DNA of 64,000 bases from Peptoniphilaceae bacterium AM52-5BH (GCA_027669155.1 JAQEDR010000005.1:39451-103450); one strand, 5' to 3'; shown: positions 32,311-41,904, counted from the stretch's first letter. The notes: generated by a model not told the origin, from the sequence alone. A program made the numbers and translations.

Positions 32311-33728
32311 TGAAAATTCATAACACGCTTACAAGACAAAAAGAAGAATTTATCCCGATAGAAGAAAACAAAATAAGGATGTATGTCTGTGGGCCAACTG
32401 TTTATGATTATATGCACATTGGAAATGCTAGGCCACTAGTTGTATTTGATACTTTCAGACGCTACATGCAGTTTAAGGGCTTTGAAGTAAAATACGTGGT
32501 AAACTTCACAGACGTAGACGATAAAATAATCAACAAATCTATCGACGAAGGAATCACCACCAAGGAAGTTACAGACAAATATATAGCTGCCTACATGGAA
32601 GATGCCAAAGACTTAAATATAGATGAAGAAGATACCATCCATCCTAGGGCAACCGAGGTTATGGATGATATCATAGCCTTCGTCAAAGGCCTAGTCGATA
32701 AGGGTATGGCCTACGAATCAGAAGGAGATGTCTACTTCGACGTATCAAAGGCAGACGATTACGGTAAGCTTTCAGGAAAAAACATAGAAGATCTAATCCA
32801 CGGAGCAAGTAATAGACTAGATACTGCTGATAGATCTAAGAAAAAATCTCCAGTAGATTTCGCTTTGTGGAAGAAAACCAAAAAAGAAGGCGAAGTAAGC
32901 TGGAAATCTCCATGGGGAGAGGGTAGACCTGGCTGGCATATAGAATGCTCTACCATGAGTAAGAAAATCCTAGGAGAGACTATAGATATCCATGCTGGTG
33001 GGGAAGACTTGGAATTTCCTCATCACGAAAACGAAATCGCCCAATCAGAAGGCCTTAATAAAAAGACCTTTGCTAATTACTGGATGCACAATGGGATGAT
33101 CCAAGTTGACGGAACAAAGATGAGCAAATCTTTGGGAAACTTCTTTACCCTTCATGATATAAAGAAAGAATATGACCTATCTATTATTAGATTTTGGCTA
33201 CTTACAACAAATTACAGACAACCAATCAACTTCACAAGAGAAATAATCGAGCAAGCCAAGGCCTCCCTTCAAAGACTAACCAATGCCTACTTTAGACTAG
33301 AAGAACTACTAGATAAGGCTGAGGGTAAGGATTTATCAGAAGAAGAAAAAAGTCTTAAAAACGACCTTAAGGACTTTAAAGATAAGTTTATCGAAGTGAT
33401 GGATGATGATCTAAACACAGCCGATGCTATTACAGTTTTATTTGACATAGCAAAATTTGTAAACACAAAGCTCGATTCATCATCAAGTAAAGATCTTGTA
33501 GATAAAACTTACACACTCTACAAGGAGCTTTTCGAAAGCTTGGGTCTTCTTGCCAAGAAGAAAGAAGCAGATGTAGATGTAGAAAAAATCGAAGAGCTAA
33601 TAGCAAAAAGAACTGAAGCCAAAAAGGCCAAGGACTTTGCCACAGCAGATAAAATAAGAGATGAGCTTTCTGCTATGGGCATTACTATTAAAGATACCAG
33701 AGAAGGTGTCAAGTGGGAGATTAGCTAA
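32310..33728 (+). CDS. cysS: Cysteinyl-tRNA synthetase
   Basis: A 472-aa class I synthetase with CGPTVYDYMHIGNARP (zinc Cys and HIGH motif), WHIECSTMS, GGEDLEFPHHENEIAQSE (zinc ligands) and KMSKSLGNF. Stop and start codons overlap with gltX before and rlmB after, so translation is coupled. The usual next gene mrnC (mini-RNase III) is missing here. Confidence 0.97.
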   Translation: MKIHNTLTRQKEEFIPIEENKIRMYVCGPTVYDYMHIGNARPLVVFDTFRRYMQFKGFEVKYVVNFTDVDDKIINKSIDEGITTKEVTDKYIAAYMEDAKDLNIDEEDTIHPRATEVMDDIIAFVKGLVDKGMAYESEGDVYFDVSKADDYGKLSGKNIEDLIHGASNRLDTADRSKKKSPVDFALWKKTKKEGEVSWKSPWGEGRPGWHIECSTMSKKILGETIDIHAGGEDLEFPHHENEIAQSEGLNKKTFANYWMHNGMIQVDGTKMSKSLGNFFTLHDIKKEYDLSIIRFWLLTTNYRQPINFTREIIEQAKASLQRLTNAYFRLEELLDKAEGKDLSEEEKSLKNDLKDFKDKFIEVMDDDLNTADAITVLFDIAKFVNTKLDSSSSKDLVDKTYTLYKELFESLGLLAKKKEADVDVEKIEELIAKRTEAKKAKDFATADKIRDELSAMGITIKDTREGVKWEIS

Positions 33729-34432
33729 TGGATAAGATATACGGAAGAAAGCCTGTTCTAGATACCCTAGATACAGACATCAAAGTCTACAAGGCCTATA
33801 TCCTAAAGCAAAATTCCAAGCTAGTAGATAAGATTATAGATAAACTAAATCAAAAAAATATAGAAATATCCTTCGTAGATAAGAGATTTTTTGATAAGAT
33901 AGATATGAACCACCAGGGCGTTATGCTTGAGGTCGAATCTTTTAAGTATGCTAGCCTAGAAGATCTATCGGATTCTTCAAGGCTTATAATACTAGATAAA
34001 ATCGAAGACCCCCACAACCTAGGTGCTATTATCAGGAGTGCGGAAAGCTTTGGCTTCGATGGAGTTATAATTCCAGAGAGAAGATCAGCTTCTGTAACTT
34101 CTACAGTCTATAAGACTAGCGCTGGAGCTATTAACAATATCAAGGTGGTAAGGGTTACTAACCTAACAAGGACCATAAAAGACCTTAAGGATAAGGGATT
34201 TTGGATTTATGGTCTTGCTGGGGAAGCGGACTCTGACATAAGTCAAACAGACCTTACAGGTAAGGTAGGCCTTGTTGTAGGCAATGAGGGTGAAGGAATC
34301 TCTAGACTTGTGAGGGAGAATTGTGATATGCTTATAAATATACCAATGCTTGGGAGAGTTAATAGCTTAAATGCCTCTGTAGCGGCGGCGATTTCTATGT
34401 ATGAACTATTAAGACAAAATGGCTTTAACTAA
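33728..34432 (+). CDS. rlmB: 23S rRNA (guanosine-2'-O-)-methyltransferase RlmB-like
   Basis: A 234-aa SpoU-type methyltransferase: an N-terminal L7Ae-like substrate-binding domain (MDKIYGRKPVLDTL...) and a C-terminal trefoil-knot domain with DKIEDPHNLGAIIRSAESFG, VVGNEGEGISRL and IPMLGRVNSLNASVAAAISMYE, the three SpoU motifs. It methylates 23S rRNA position G2251 by family assignment. Genome position after cysS supports the name. Confidence 0.93.
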   Translation: MDKIYGRKPVLDTLDTDIKVYKAYILKQNSKLVDKIIDKLNQKNIEISFVDKRFFDKIDMNHQGVMLEVESFKYASLEDLSDSSRLIILDKIEDPHNLGAIIRSAESFGFDGVIIPERRSASVTSTVYKTSAGAINNIKVVRVTNLTRTIKDLKDKGFWIYGLAGEADSDISQTDLTGKVGLVVGNEGEGISRLVRENCDMLINIPMLGRVNSLNASVAAAISMYELLRQNGFN

Positions 34433-34943
34433 GAAAAACATCACCTTTATTGATGGCTACAATGTCATAAACAAATGGAGTGAACTTAAAGAAATCAGTA
34501 GGATTGACCTGGCGGATGCAAGAGATAAACTCATAGAAGAGATGGCAGAGTATAAGTCCCTATCTGGAGAGGAGCTTGTAATAGCCTTTGATGCTTACAA
34601 TCTCGATAGGGTAAAAGAAACTGTCATAGAAAAATATGGGATGAAGATTGTCTTTACCAAAAGGTTTCAGACTGCTGATACCTACATAGAAAGAGAGCTT
34701 GCGAGAGCTAATAGGCACCATAATATCAAGGTAGTAACTGATGATGGAGCTATCCAAACTCAGGTAACAAGCAAGGGAGCAAGCAGGGTTACGGCTCTTG
34801 AGTTAAGACAAGACCTTGTGACTATGAGAGGAAAAATTAAAAGAAAAAGGAAAGAAGACTTCAACCAAAACTTCAAAACTTTCCCTATATCAGACGAGCT
34901 TTCTGATGTGATTGATAAAATTAAGGAAGATTTGGAAAATTAA
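34419..34943 (+). CDS. NYN-domain endoribonuclease, YacP/Rae1 type
   Basis: A 174-aa PIN-like NYN-domain protein (ITFIDGYNVINKW; VIAFDAYN; KVVTDDGAIQTQVTSKGASRVTALEL) with conserved acidic residues. Its Bacillus orthologue YacP (Rae1) is a ribosome-associated mRNA endonuclease. It overlaps rlmB by 14 nt. C-terminal ~50 residues are basic then acidic. Confidence 0.9.
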   Translation: MALTKKNITFIDGYNVINKWSELKEISRIDLADARDKLIEEMAEYKSLSGEELVIAFDAYNLDRVKETVIEKYGMKIVFTKRFQTADTYIERELARANRHHNIKVVTDDGAIQTQVTSKGASRVTALELRQDLVTMRGKIKRKRKEDFNQNFKTFPISDELSDVIDKIKEDLEN

Positions 34944-34962
34944 TTTAGGTAAATAAATTCAA

Positions 34963-35994
34963 ATGGGTGATAAAATGGATAAAATAAATTTAAAAGACAA
35001 AAAAACCCTAGAGAAATTACAAGAGTATCTCAACTCAGAGGACTTGACCGAAGAGGAGATTATCTCAATTCTTGAAGGTTTAACAGAAGAAGAAAAAGAC
35101 GAGATAATGGATATTATATCAGACGAAGTGGATGATGACGAAGACGATGATGATTTCGAAGGAAGAAATAAAAACGTGTCAAAAACTTCCATCATGCCTA
35201 TAAGCCGTCGTGATATGATAGAGCTATCAGATCTTACTAATGAGCAAATAGTAGAACAATTCCAAATAGGAAATCAAAATGCCCTAGCAGCCCTTGTGGA
35301 AAAAAACCAAGGACTTGTTAGGAGCAGGGCCTCATACTTCTTTAGATCTCACGGAAACGACTTAGATCTTGAGGACCTAGTCCAATCAGGTATGCTAGGT
35401 ATGATTCGTGCGGCAGAAAAGTTTGACCTATCCCTAGGCTATAAGTTTACAACTTATGCCTACAAGTGGATTGATAAGGCCATAAGAAAGGCCATCAACA
35501 AGGAAGGTCACACTATAAGAATACCTGCCGGAAAATACCTAAAGCTTAACAAGCTTAAGCAGATTCTTAAGGCAAATCCAGAAGCAAGCGATGAGGAACT
35601 TTACAGGATCTTGGAAAAGGAAGGAATCGATAAGAAGCAAGCAGACGACCTTTTTTTAATCAACAGAAACCAAGTAAACTCCACATCTCTTAACATCAAC
35701 CTAGACAGTGAGGATTCGACAGGTGATGAGCTGATGGATATGGTAGGAGATGAATCAACTCCAGTCGATATGCTAATACTAGAAAAAGATATGGAAAACT
35801 TCCTCCTTAAGGCCTTAGACCAACTAACAGATAGGGAGAAACAAATCATAATCTTTAGATACGGACTAGATAACGAAAAACCTAAGACACTTGAAGAAAT
35901 AGGTAAAATCTACGACTTATCTAGAGAGAGAATTAGACAGATTGAAAATCAAGCCTTGGGCAAACTAAAAGAATTTTCTGAAAGAGAAGAATAA
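34963..35994 (+). CDS. RpoD-like sigma-70 family factor
   Basis: A 343-aa sigma factor. Residues 1-75 form an acidic lead (DEVDDDEDDDDFE). Region 2 follows (LEDLVQSGMLGMIRAAEKFDLSLGYKFTTYAYKWIDKAIRKAI), then region 3 and region 4 (LDQLTDREKQIIIFRYGL; TLEEIGKIYDLSRERIRQIENQALGKLKEF). It resembles primary-type sigma rather than SigH, which usually occupies this place after yacP. It may be an RpoD paralogue or an altered primary sigma. A second ATG at 34975, with GGGTGAT before it, is an alternative start. Confidence 0.88.
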   Translation: MGDKMDKINLKDKKTLEKLQEYLNSEDLTEEEIISILEGLTEEEKDEIMDIISDEVDDDEDDDDFEGRNKNVSKTSIMPISRRDMIELSDLTNEQIVEQFQIGNQNALAALVEKNQGLVRSRASYFFRSHGNDLDLEDLVQSGMLGMIRAAEKFDLSLGYKFTTYAYKWIDKAIRKAINKEGHTIRIPAGKYLKLNKLKQILKANPEASDEELYRILEKEGIDKKQADDLFLINRNQVNSTSLNINLDSEDSTGDELMDMVGDESTPVDMLILEKDMENFLLKALDQLTDREKQIIIFRYGLDNEKPKTLEEIGKIYDLSRERIRQIENQALGKLKEFSEREE

Positions 35995-35999
35995 AATAA

Positions 36000-36023
36000 G
36001 TGGCTGAGACATATGTCGGCCAC
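36000..36023 (+). terminator. Hairpin after the sigma factor gene
   Basis: GTGGC-tGAcatatgTCg-GCCAC stem right after the stop; the following TCTTCCTC is a poor T-run. Confidence 0.4.
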
Positions 36024-36188
36024 TCTTCCTCAAACTTAATAAATTTGAGAACTTTTTAAATAATTATGTAAAATATGCCTATTCTTCGTTCAAATCTAAA
36101 CGATTTAACTTAATGTATAAAAAACGTTTGCATTTTTAATAATTATCTAGTAACATATAAGTAGATTATTAAAGAAAAGGAGGTACCT

Positions 36189-36455
36189 ATGTACGAACAA
36201 AAAGTAACACTTTCTAATGAAATAGGTTTACATGCTAGACCAGCATCTATTTTTATCAGACAAGCCGTTAAGTTCCCATGTGACATCACAGTAGAGAAAG
36301 CTGGTAGAAGTTACAATGCAAAGTCTATCATGTCAGTTCTTAGCATGAGTGCTTCTAAAGGCGATGAGATAATTATTAGAGCAGACGGCGAATCAGAAAA
36401 CGAAGCTGTAAGTGCGCTCATTGACTTAGTAGAGAATAAGCTTACAGATTATTAA
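36189..36455 (+). CDS. ptsH: HPr phosphocarrier protein
   Basis: An 88-aa HPr with His15 in GLHARPAS (phosphorylated by enzyme I) and Ser46 in KSIMS (HprK target for catabolite repression). It would serve the mannose-family and glucitol-family PTS encoded in this window. AGGAGG precedes the start. It is not followed by ptsI. AAACGTTTGCA upstream (about 36119-36132) is a weak cre-like word. Confidence 0.97.
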   Translation: MYEQKVTLSNEIGLHARPASIFIRQAVKFPCDITVEKAGRSYNAKSIMSVLSMSASKGDEIIIRADGESENEAVSALIDLVENKLTDY

Positions 36456-36476
36456 ATAATAATACTTTTACATAAA

Positions 36477-36505
36477 ACGAACTATTAGCTTAGCTCGTTT
36501 TTTTG
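36477..36505 (+). terminator. ptsH terminator
   Basis: ACGAaCTA ... TAGcTCGT stem followed by seven T. Confidence 0.7.
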
Positions 36506-36693
36506 TGCTTAAATTTATCTTTTACAAGGATTATTTCCCTTTGAGATTTAAAATATTATCTAAGCCTGCAAAGATTCTTAGCAGATGTTTATTTTTACCT
36601 TTTTTTAGGGTAAATTGATTAAAGGGATGTTGTATAATCCCTAGTAAAAGAGTATACTTTAAATAGATTTTTAAAAAATAAAAAGAGGTGCAG

Positions 36694-37425
36694 ATGACTA
36701 AATTATTAAAGATAGAAGATCTTCACGTATCAGTTGGAGATAAGAAGATTTTAGATGGTATAGATTTAGAGATAAACAAGGGCGAAGTTCACGTTGTAAT
36801 GGGATCAAATGGTTCCGGTAAATCAACCCTAATGAATACAATTATGGCTAACCCTGTCTATGAAGTAACTGGAGGAAAGATATTCTTTGAGGGAGAAGAT
36901 ATCACAGAAGAATCTGTAGATAAGAGAGCTAGACGCGGGATTTTCATGAGCTTCCAACATCCTGATGAGATTCCAGGAGTTAAGCTTAATGATTTTCTAA
37001 GAATTTCCAAAGAGCAAAGAGAAGGAAAGAAGCCTTCAATCCTTGCCTTTAACAAGGAATTATCAAAAGAGATGAAAGACTTAAAGCTTTCTGATGATTA
37101 TGCTACAAGATATGTAAACGTAGGATTTTCTGGTGGTGAAAGAAAGAAATCAGAGATTCTTCAAATGAAGATGCTTAATCCAAAACTTGCCCTCCTAGAT
37201 GAGACAGATTCAGGTCTTGACGTGGATGCTGTAAGAATTGTAAGCGAAGGAATCAAGGACTTCTTAAGCGAAGATAATGCAGTAGTTATCATAACTCACC
37301 ACAGAGAGTTACTTTCAAATATCAAGGCTGACTATGTACACATCCTAAAAGACGGCAAGATCCAAGAAACAGGCGACGATAGCCTAATGGATAAGATTGA
37401 AAAAGAAGGATACGAGTGGGTGTAA
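36694..37425 (+). CDS. sufC: Fe-S cluster assembly ATPase SufC
   Basis: A 243-aa ABC-type ATPase with Walker A GSNGSGKST, FQHPDEIPGV, signature FSGGERKKSE and Walker B LALLDETDSGLD, all typical of SufC. I use the ATG at 36694, 5 nt after AGAGGTG, rather than an in-frame GTG at 36688. It works with SufB and SufD as the scaffold complex. It is the first gene of sufCBDSU. Confidence 0.96.
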   Translation: MTKLLKIEDLHVSVGDKKILDGIDLEINKGEVHVVMGSNGSGKSTLMNTIMANPVYEVTGGKIFFEGEDITEESVDKRARRGIFMSFQHPDEIPGVKLNDFLRISKEQREGKKPSILAFNKELSKEMKDLKLSDDYATRYVNVGFSGGERKKSEILQMKMLNPKLALLDETDSGLDVDAVRIVSEGIKDFLSEDNAVVIITHHRELLSNIKADYVHILKDGKIQETGDDSLMDKIEKEGYEWV

Positions 37426-37426
37426 G

Positions 37427-38839
37427 ATGAAAGAAATTAATATTGAAGATCAATTAAAGGAGCTCGATCGAGGATATTACGACTTCTTTAATGAATTTGA
37501 ATATGCAGATATAACCGAAAAGGGTCTTAATGCTGATATAGTAAATGAGATTTCTAAGAAGAAAAATGAGCCAGACCGGATGAGAAGAAGGAGACTAAAG
37601 TCTCTTGCTCTTTTTGAAAAGATCGACAACCCTTCTTGGGGACCGGACCTTTCTGAGCTAAATATGGATGACATTACAACCTATGTTAAGCCAAAGTCTG
37701 ATAAGAAATCTAACTGGGAAGCCCTTCCAGAAGAGATTAGAGATACCTTCGATAGACTTGGAATCCCTCAAGCTGAGCAAGAGTCTCTTGCAGGTGTTGG
37801 TGCTCAATACGATAGTGAGGAAGTTTATCACTCAATCCAAAAACACCTCTCTGATCAAGGGGTAATCTTTATGGACTTCTCATCAGCTCTTAGAGAACAT
37901 GAAGATATAGTAAAGGCCTACTTCCAAAAGGCTATTCCTCCAACTCTACACAAATACGCAGCCCTTCACGGTGCTGTATGGAGTGGTGGTTCACTAATCT
38001 ATGTTCCAGAAGGAGTTGAGGTAGATATTCCTCTCCAATCCTACTACAGGCTAAACGCTCCTGGAGCAGGTCAATTCGAGCATACAATGATTATAGCAGA
38101 AGATAATGCCAAGGTTCACTTTATCGAGGGCTGTTCTGCTCCAAGATATAATGTAGTTAACCTTCACGCAGGTTCTGTAGAAATCTTTGTCGGAAAAAAC
38201 GCTGAAGTTAGATTTTCAACTATAGAAAACTGGTCAAGGAATATGTATAACCTAAATACCAAAAGAGCTATCGTTCAAGAAGGCGGCAAGGTGATTTGGG
38301 TATCAGGTTCTTTCGGATCTAAGGTTTCTATGCTTTATCCAACAAGCGTTCTTGCAGGAGAAGGGGCTAGTGCAGAATATACAGGAATTACTTTTGCATC
38401 CAACGGCCAATATATCGATAATGGTTGTTCTATGATTCACCTTGCTCCAAACACTTATTCAACTGCTCTTACAAAATCAATTACAGCAGGTTCTGGTAAG
38501 AGTATGACAAGGTCTCTCGTTCAGATGAAGAAAAACTCAGCTGGTTCTAGATCTACAGTAGATTGTGAGAACCTCATGATTTCAGAAGAGTCCCAATCAG
38601 ATACCATACCTGTATTAGATATAAGAAATGATGATGTAGACTGTGGCCACGAAGCCAAAATCGGCTCAATCGACCAAGGACAAATCTTTTATCTAATGAG
38701 CAGGGGAATCCCTGAAGAAGAAGCTAAATCAATGATTGTAAGAGGTTTTGCTGAACCAATTTCTAGAGAGCTTCCACTAGAATATGCTGTCGAGATGAAT
38801 CGTCTTATCGATATGGAATTGGAAGGAGCAAACGGCTGA
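37427..38839 (+). CDS. sufB: Fe-S cluster assembly protein SufB
   Basis: A 470-aa SufB starting MKEINIEDQL, with the ALHGAVWSGGSLIYVPEGVEVDIPLQSYYRLN beta-helix entry and the CGHEAKIGSIDQGQIFYLMSRGI C-terminal motif. An upstream in-frame start at 37397 would overlap sufC by 29 nt; ATG 37427 directly follows the sufC stop. It forms the scaffold with SufC2 and SufD. It abuts sufD. Confidence 0.95.
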   Translation: MKEINIEDQLKELDRGYYDFFNEFEYADITEKGLNADIVNEISKKKNEPDRMRRRRLKSLALFEKIDNPSWGPDLSELNMDDITTYVKPKSDKKSNWEALPEEIRDTFDRLGIPQAEQESLAGVGAQYDSEEVYHSIQKHLSDQGVIFMDFSSALREHEDIVKAYFQKAIPPTLHKYAALHGAVWSGGSLIYVPEGVEVDIPLQSYYRLNAPGAGQFEHTMIIAEDNAKVHFIEGCSAPRYNVVNLHAGSVEIFVGKNAEVRFSTIENWSRNMYNLNTKRAIVQEGGKVIWVSGSFGSKVSMLYPTSVLAGEGASAEYTGITFASNGQYIDNGCSMIHLAPNTYSTALTKSITAGSGKSMTRSLVQMKKNSAGSRSTVDCENLMISEESQSDTIPVLDIRNDDVDCGHEAKIGSIDQGQIFYLMSRGIPEEEAKSMIVRGFAEPISRELPLEYAVEMNRLIDMELEGANG

Positions 38840-39891
38840 TGGCAAGAATTAACGAAATGAGAATGCCAACTTGGGCAAGTCTCGGACTAAATTATTTAAA
38901 AGAAGAAAAGGTTAAGATAGAAAATATAGAAGAAATCTCCAAAACGGAAGATGTATCTGGCATAAGCGAAGTTGAAGAAGCCTTCGCAGACCACAAGGTT
39001 GGAATTTCCGAAAAAATCGAAAAAGAAAATAAAGATTTTAGAAACAGATCCTATAACTTTGATGTTAAGGGAGAAAGAGAAACAGAATTTATCGAATTTG
39101 ACCTAAATAATGACGATAATATCCTAGTGTCAAACATCGATATCAAGGCGAGTGAAGCTAGCAAGTCATCATTTTTGATAAATATATTCGATGATGGTTC
39201 AAAAAAAATCTTCCTTAACTCAAGAATTAGGGCGAAACTTGATAAGAATTCCTATGTCAAAATTGTAGTAGTAACAAATCTTTGTAAGGATGCTACAAAC
39301 TTAAACTCTATTGGAACATACCTTGCCGAAGACGCTATATTAGATATCACTTATATAGAAGTTGGAGCTGGCAAGAGTCTTGTAAATATCGACAATATCC
39401 TTAAGGGAGATAGGTCTAGGGTTATCCAAAAGGGAGTTTACTTCAAAGAAGGAGATGACTTCCTAGACCTACTAGCTACTAACGAGCATTTTGGAACTGA
39501 TACTGACTCAGAATGTATGTTCAACGGCGCCCTAAAAGATAGGGCTGAGAAAAACTTCAAGGGAGTAGTTGATCTAAGAAGAGGCTGCCACAAGGCGGAC
39601 GGCAAAATAGGCGACTATTCTATGATGCTTTCAGATGATGTAATCAACAAATCTGCCCCAATCCTTCTAAACGAGGAAAGGGAAGTTGCTGGAAATCACG
39701 CAGCAAGCGTAGGTAGACTAAATAAGGAAATGTTATTTTACATTATGAGCCGTGGCTTTAGCAAGAAACAAGCCGAAGCTATGATGCTTGAAGCAAACTT
39801 CGCTCCAGCTATTGATAATATTGAAGAAGAAGCTTTAAGAGATAAGATTAGAGAAAAAGTTCACCAAATGAATCTGGGGTATGATTTATGA
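38839..39891 (+). CDS. sufD: Fe-S cluster assembly protein SufD
   Basis: A 350-aa SufD-like beta-helix protein. The C-terminal RGCHKADGKIGDYSMMLSDD ... FYIMSRGFSKKQAEAMMLEANFAPAID block mirrors SufB. The N-terminal ~100 residues are divergent, as is normal for SufD. The stop overlaps the sufS start by 4 nt. Confidence 0.93.
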   Translation: MARINEMRMPTWASLGLNYLKEEKVKIENIEEISKTEDVSGISEVEEAFADHKVGISEKIEKENKDFRNRSYNFDVKGERETEFIEFDLNNDDNILVSNIDIKASEASKSSFLINIFDDGSKKIFLNSRIRAKLDKNSYVKIVVVTNLCKDATNLNSIGTYLAEDAILDITYIEVGAGKSLVNIDNILKGDRSRVIQKGVYFKEGDDFLDLLATNEHFGTDTDSECMFNGALKDRAEKNFKGVVDLRRGCHKADGKIGDYSMMLSDDVINKSAPILLNEEREVAGNHAASVGRLNKEMLFYIMSRGFSKKQAEAMMLEANFAPAIDNIEEEALRDKIREKVHQMNLGYDL

Positions 39892-41111
39892 TTGATGTAG
39901 AAAAAATTAGAGCTGACTTTCCCTACCTTGATAGCGAAAAGGTGGGAAAGGAAGTTATTTACTTAGATACAGGAGCGACAAGCCAGAAGCCAGCCTGTGT
40001 GATAGATGCAGTTGACGAATACTACAGATATTCTAATGCCAACCCTCACAGGGGAGCCCACTTTCTAAGCTGGAAGGCGACAGAAGCTTACGAGGAAACT
40101 AGAGAAGTTGTCAAAGACTTCATAGGAGCTAGAAAATCTTCTGAGATTGTATTTACAAGATCAACTACAGAGGCCCTAAACCTCTTGGCCTACTCTTATG
40201 GGCTAAACAATCTCAAAAAAGATGATGAGATTCTAATTACAATCCTAGACCATCATGCAAATCTAGTTCCATGGCAAATGGTAGCGAAAAAGACTGGGGC
40301 AAAGCTAGTCTATGCCTACCTAAATGAGGACTACAGCCTAGACTACGACGATTTGAAAAATAAAATCAACGAGAAGACTAAGATAGTTTCTGTAACTGGA
40401 GCAAGCAATGTTACAGGAGAGCTTATCGATTCAAAGCTTATTACAAAATGGGCCCACGAAGTAGGAGCTATATCAATAGTAGACGGAGCCCAACTTATAC
40501 CTCATGTAAAAACAGACGTGAAAGATATAGATTGTGACTTCCTAGCATTTTCAGGACATAAGATGTTCTCGCCTATGGGAATTGGGGTTCTTTACGGCAA
40601 ATACGAGCTTTTAGATAAGCTTGAGCCTTTCAACTACGGTGGAGATATGATAGAATATGTCTATGAACAAGAATCTACTTTCCAAGAGCCACCTATCAAA
40701 TTTGAGGCTGGAACTCCAAATGTAGGAGGAGTTCTTGGATTAAAAGCTGCGATTGAGTATGTAGAAAAAATAGGCATGGATGAGATATTTGCCTATGAGC
40801 ATGAATTAACTTCCTATGCCTATGATTTGATAAAGGACATCCCAAATATCAAAATCTTCTATCCGACAAATGGAAAGGCAGGATCTGTAATATCATTTAC
40901 CTTTACAGACATCCATCCACACGATATAGCTACAATCCTTGATAGCAAGGGGATAGCTGTAAGAAGTGGCCACCATTGTGCTATGCCACTTCACGGATAT
41001 CTAGGTATATCTGCAACAGCTAGAGCATCATTTTCTATATACAATACCAAGGAAGAAGCTGAGATTTTTGCCAAAGAGTTAAAAAATGTAAGAAAGGTGA
41101 TGGGCCTATAA
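39888..41111 (+). CDS. sufS: Cysteine desulfurase SufS
   Basis: A 407-aa PLP enzyme with LDTGATSQKP near the N-terminus, DHHANLVPW, PLP Lys in FSGHKMFSPMGIGVLYG and the catalytic Cys in RSGHHCAMPLHGYLGI. It delivers sulfur from cysteine to SufU for cluster assembly. It overlaps sufD and sufU. Confidence 0.96.
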   Translation: MIDVEKIRADFPYLDSEKVGKEVIYLDTGATSQKPACVIDAVDEYYRYSNANPHRGAHFLSWKATEAYEETREVVKDFIGARKSSEIVFTRSTTEALNLLAYSYGLNNLKKDDEILITILDHHANLVPWQMVAKKTGAKLVYAYLNEDYSLDYDDLKNKINEKTKIVSVTGASNVTGELIDSKLITKWAHEVGAISIVDGAQLIPHVKTDVKDIDCDFLAFSGHKMFSPMGIGVLYGKYELLDKLEPFNYGGDMIEYVYEQESTFQEPPIKFEAGTPNVGGVLGLKAAIEYVEKIGMDEIFAYEHELTSYAYDLIKDIPNIKIFYPTNGKAGSVISFTFTDIHPHDIATILDSKGIAVRSGHHCAMPLHGYLGISATARASFSIYNTKEEAEIFAKELKNVRKVMGL

Positions 41112-41530
41112 TGAATATGGAAGAAATTTACAGTCAAATAATACTAGATCATTCAAGAAATCAAGCCAACAAACACGACTTAGAAGATGCGGATATCACA
41201 GAGCCAGGCCACAATCCATCCTGCGGGGACGAGATCGTCCTCCAATTAAAGATGGATGGAGATATCATAAAAGAGGCAGCCTTCACGGGAGATGGTTGTG
41301 CAATAAGTCAAGCTGCAACTAGCGTTATGTGTGATATTATAGTTGGAAAAACTAAGGAAGAAGCCAAGAAGCTTGCTGATATCTACGTAAGGATGATCAA
41401 AAGAGAAGATGTAGAAGATAGTGAGCTAGAGCTTCTAGAAGATGCGGTAGCTTTCAAGAACATTCAAAACATGCCACAAAGAGTAAAGTGTGCCCTCCTA
41501 TCATGGAAGACACTCGACCAAACTATCTAA
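41111..41530 (+). CDS. sufU: Sulfur carrier / zinc protein SufU
   Basis: A 139-aa SufU with its three conserved Cys (NPSCGDE, GDGCAIS, RVKCALLSW) and Asp, the zinc site that accepts sulfur from SufS. The GVTL-type insertion separating SufU from IscU is consistent with the PGHNPSCGDE context and length. Last recognised suf gene. Confidence 0.95.
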   Translation: MNMEEIYSQIILDHSRNQANKHDLEDADITEPGHNPSCGDEIVLQLKMDGDIIKEAAFTGDGCAISQAATSVMCDIIVGKTKEEAKKLADIYVRMIKREDVEDSELELLEDAVAFKNIQNMPQRVKCALLSWKTLDQTI

Positions 41531-41531
41531 G

Positions 41532-41723
41532 ATGAATTTGAAAAAATTTGAATTGATGGAATTTGTAACGAGTTTAGTATCTGCTATTCTCTTATACGTT
41601 CTAACAATCTATCAATATATTAAATCTAAACCATACTTTTATCTAGTCTTGATAGCAGCTATATTAATGAGTGCGAATGCCTATCTTAAGTATAAAAAGT
41701 ATAAGGATAGAAGAAAAATTTGA
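41532..41723 (+). CDS. Small two-helix membrane protein after sufU
   Basis: A 63-aa frame starting MNLKKFELMEF 1 nt after the sufU stop, with two hydrophobic helices (about 10-26 and 32-47) and a basic end (YKKYKDRRKI). The RBS is poor, but tight packing suggests coupling. No family recognised; it could also be unexpressed. Confidence 0.5.
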   Translation: MNLKKFELMEFVTSLVSAILLYVLTIYQYIKSKPYFYLVLIAAILMSANAYLKYKKYKDRRKI

Positions 41724-41886
41724 AAAATAAATAATAATATCTTATAATGTAAGTAGCTAGGGGTGCAATGGCTGAGAGATGGAATTATCCATTAACCCTT
41801 TAAACTTGTTAGGTTAAAACCTGCGTAAGAAAGCTAAGTTATTATAAAGCAAAAGTTTAAAGACCCCTAGAAGGGGTCTATTTTTA
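41720..41886 (+). ncRNA. TPP riboswitch with promoter and terminator
   Basis: TTGAAA (41720-41725), 17 bp, TATAAT (41743-41748) precede the aptamer by about 6 nt. The aptamer (41754-41836) has GGGGTGC, GCTGAGA, ACCCTTTAAACTTG and CTGCGTAAG, the TPP-box elements. The terminator AGACCCC-tagaa-GGGGTCT plus T-run ends at 41885. ACCCCTAG (41863-41870) is an exact complement of CTAGGGGT (41757-41764), giving an 8-bp antiterminator that TPP-stabilised P1 would disrupt, so TPP turns the operon off. Confidence 0.93.
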
Positions 41887-41904
41887 TATTCAAAATAGAC
41901 TTTA

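Noticed and set aside
34959-35195. Ser-rich minus-strand frame opposite the sigma factor gene
   Set aside because: It is the antisense of the acidic low-complexity lead of the sigma factor; no RBS or family match.
36119-36132. Possible cre site before ptsH
   Set aside because: AAAAAACGTTTGCA misses the first two consensus bases and no partner evidence exists; noted only as weak.
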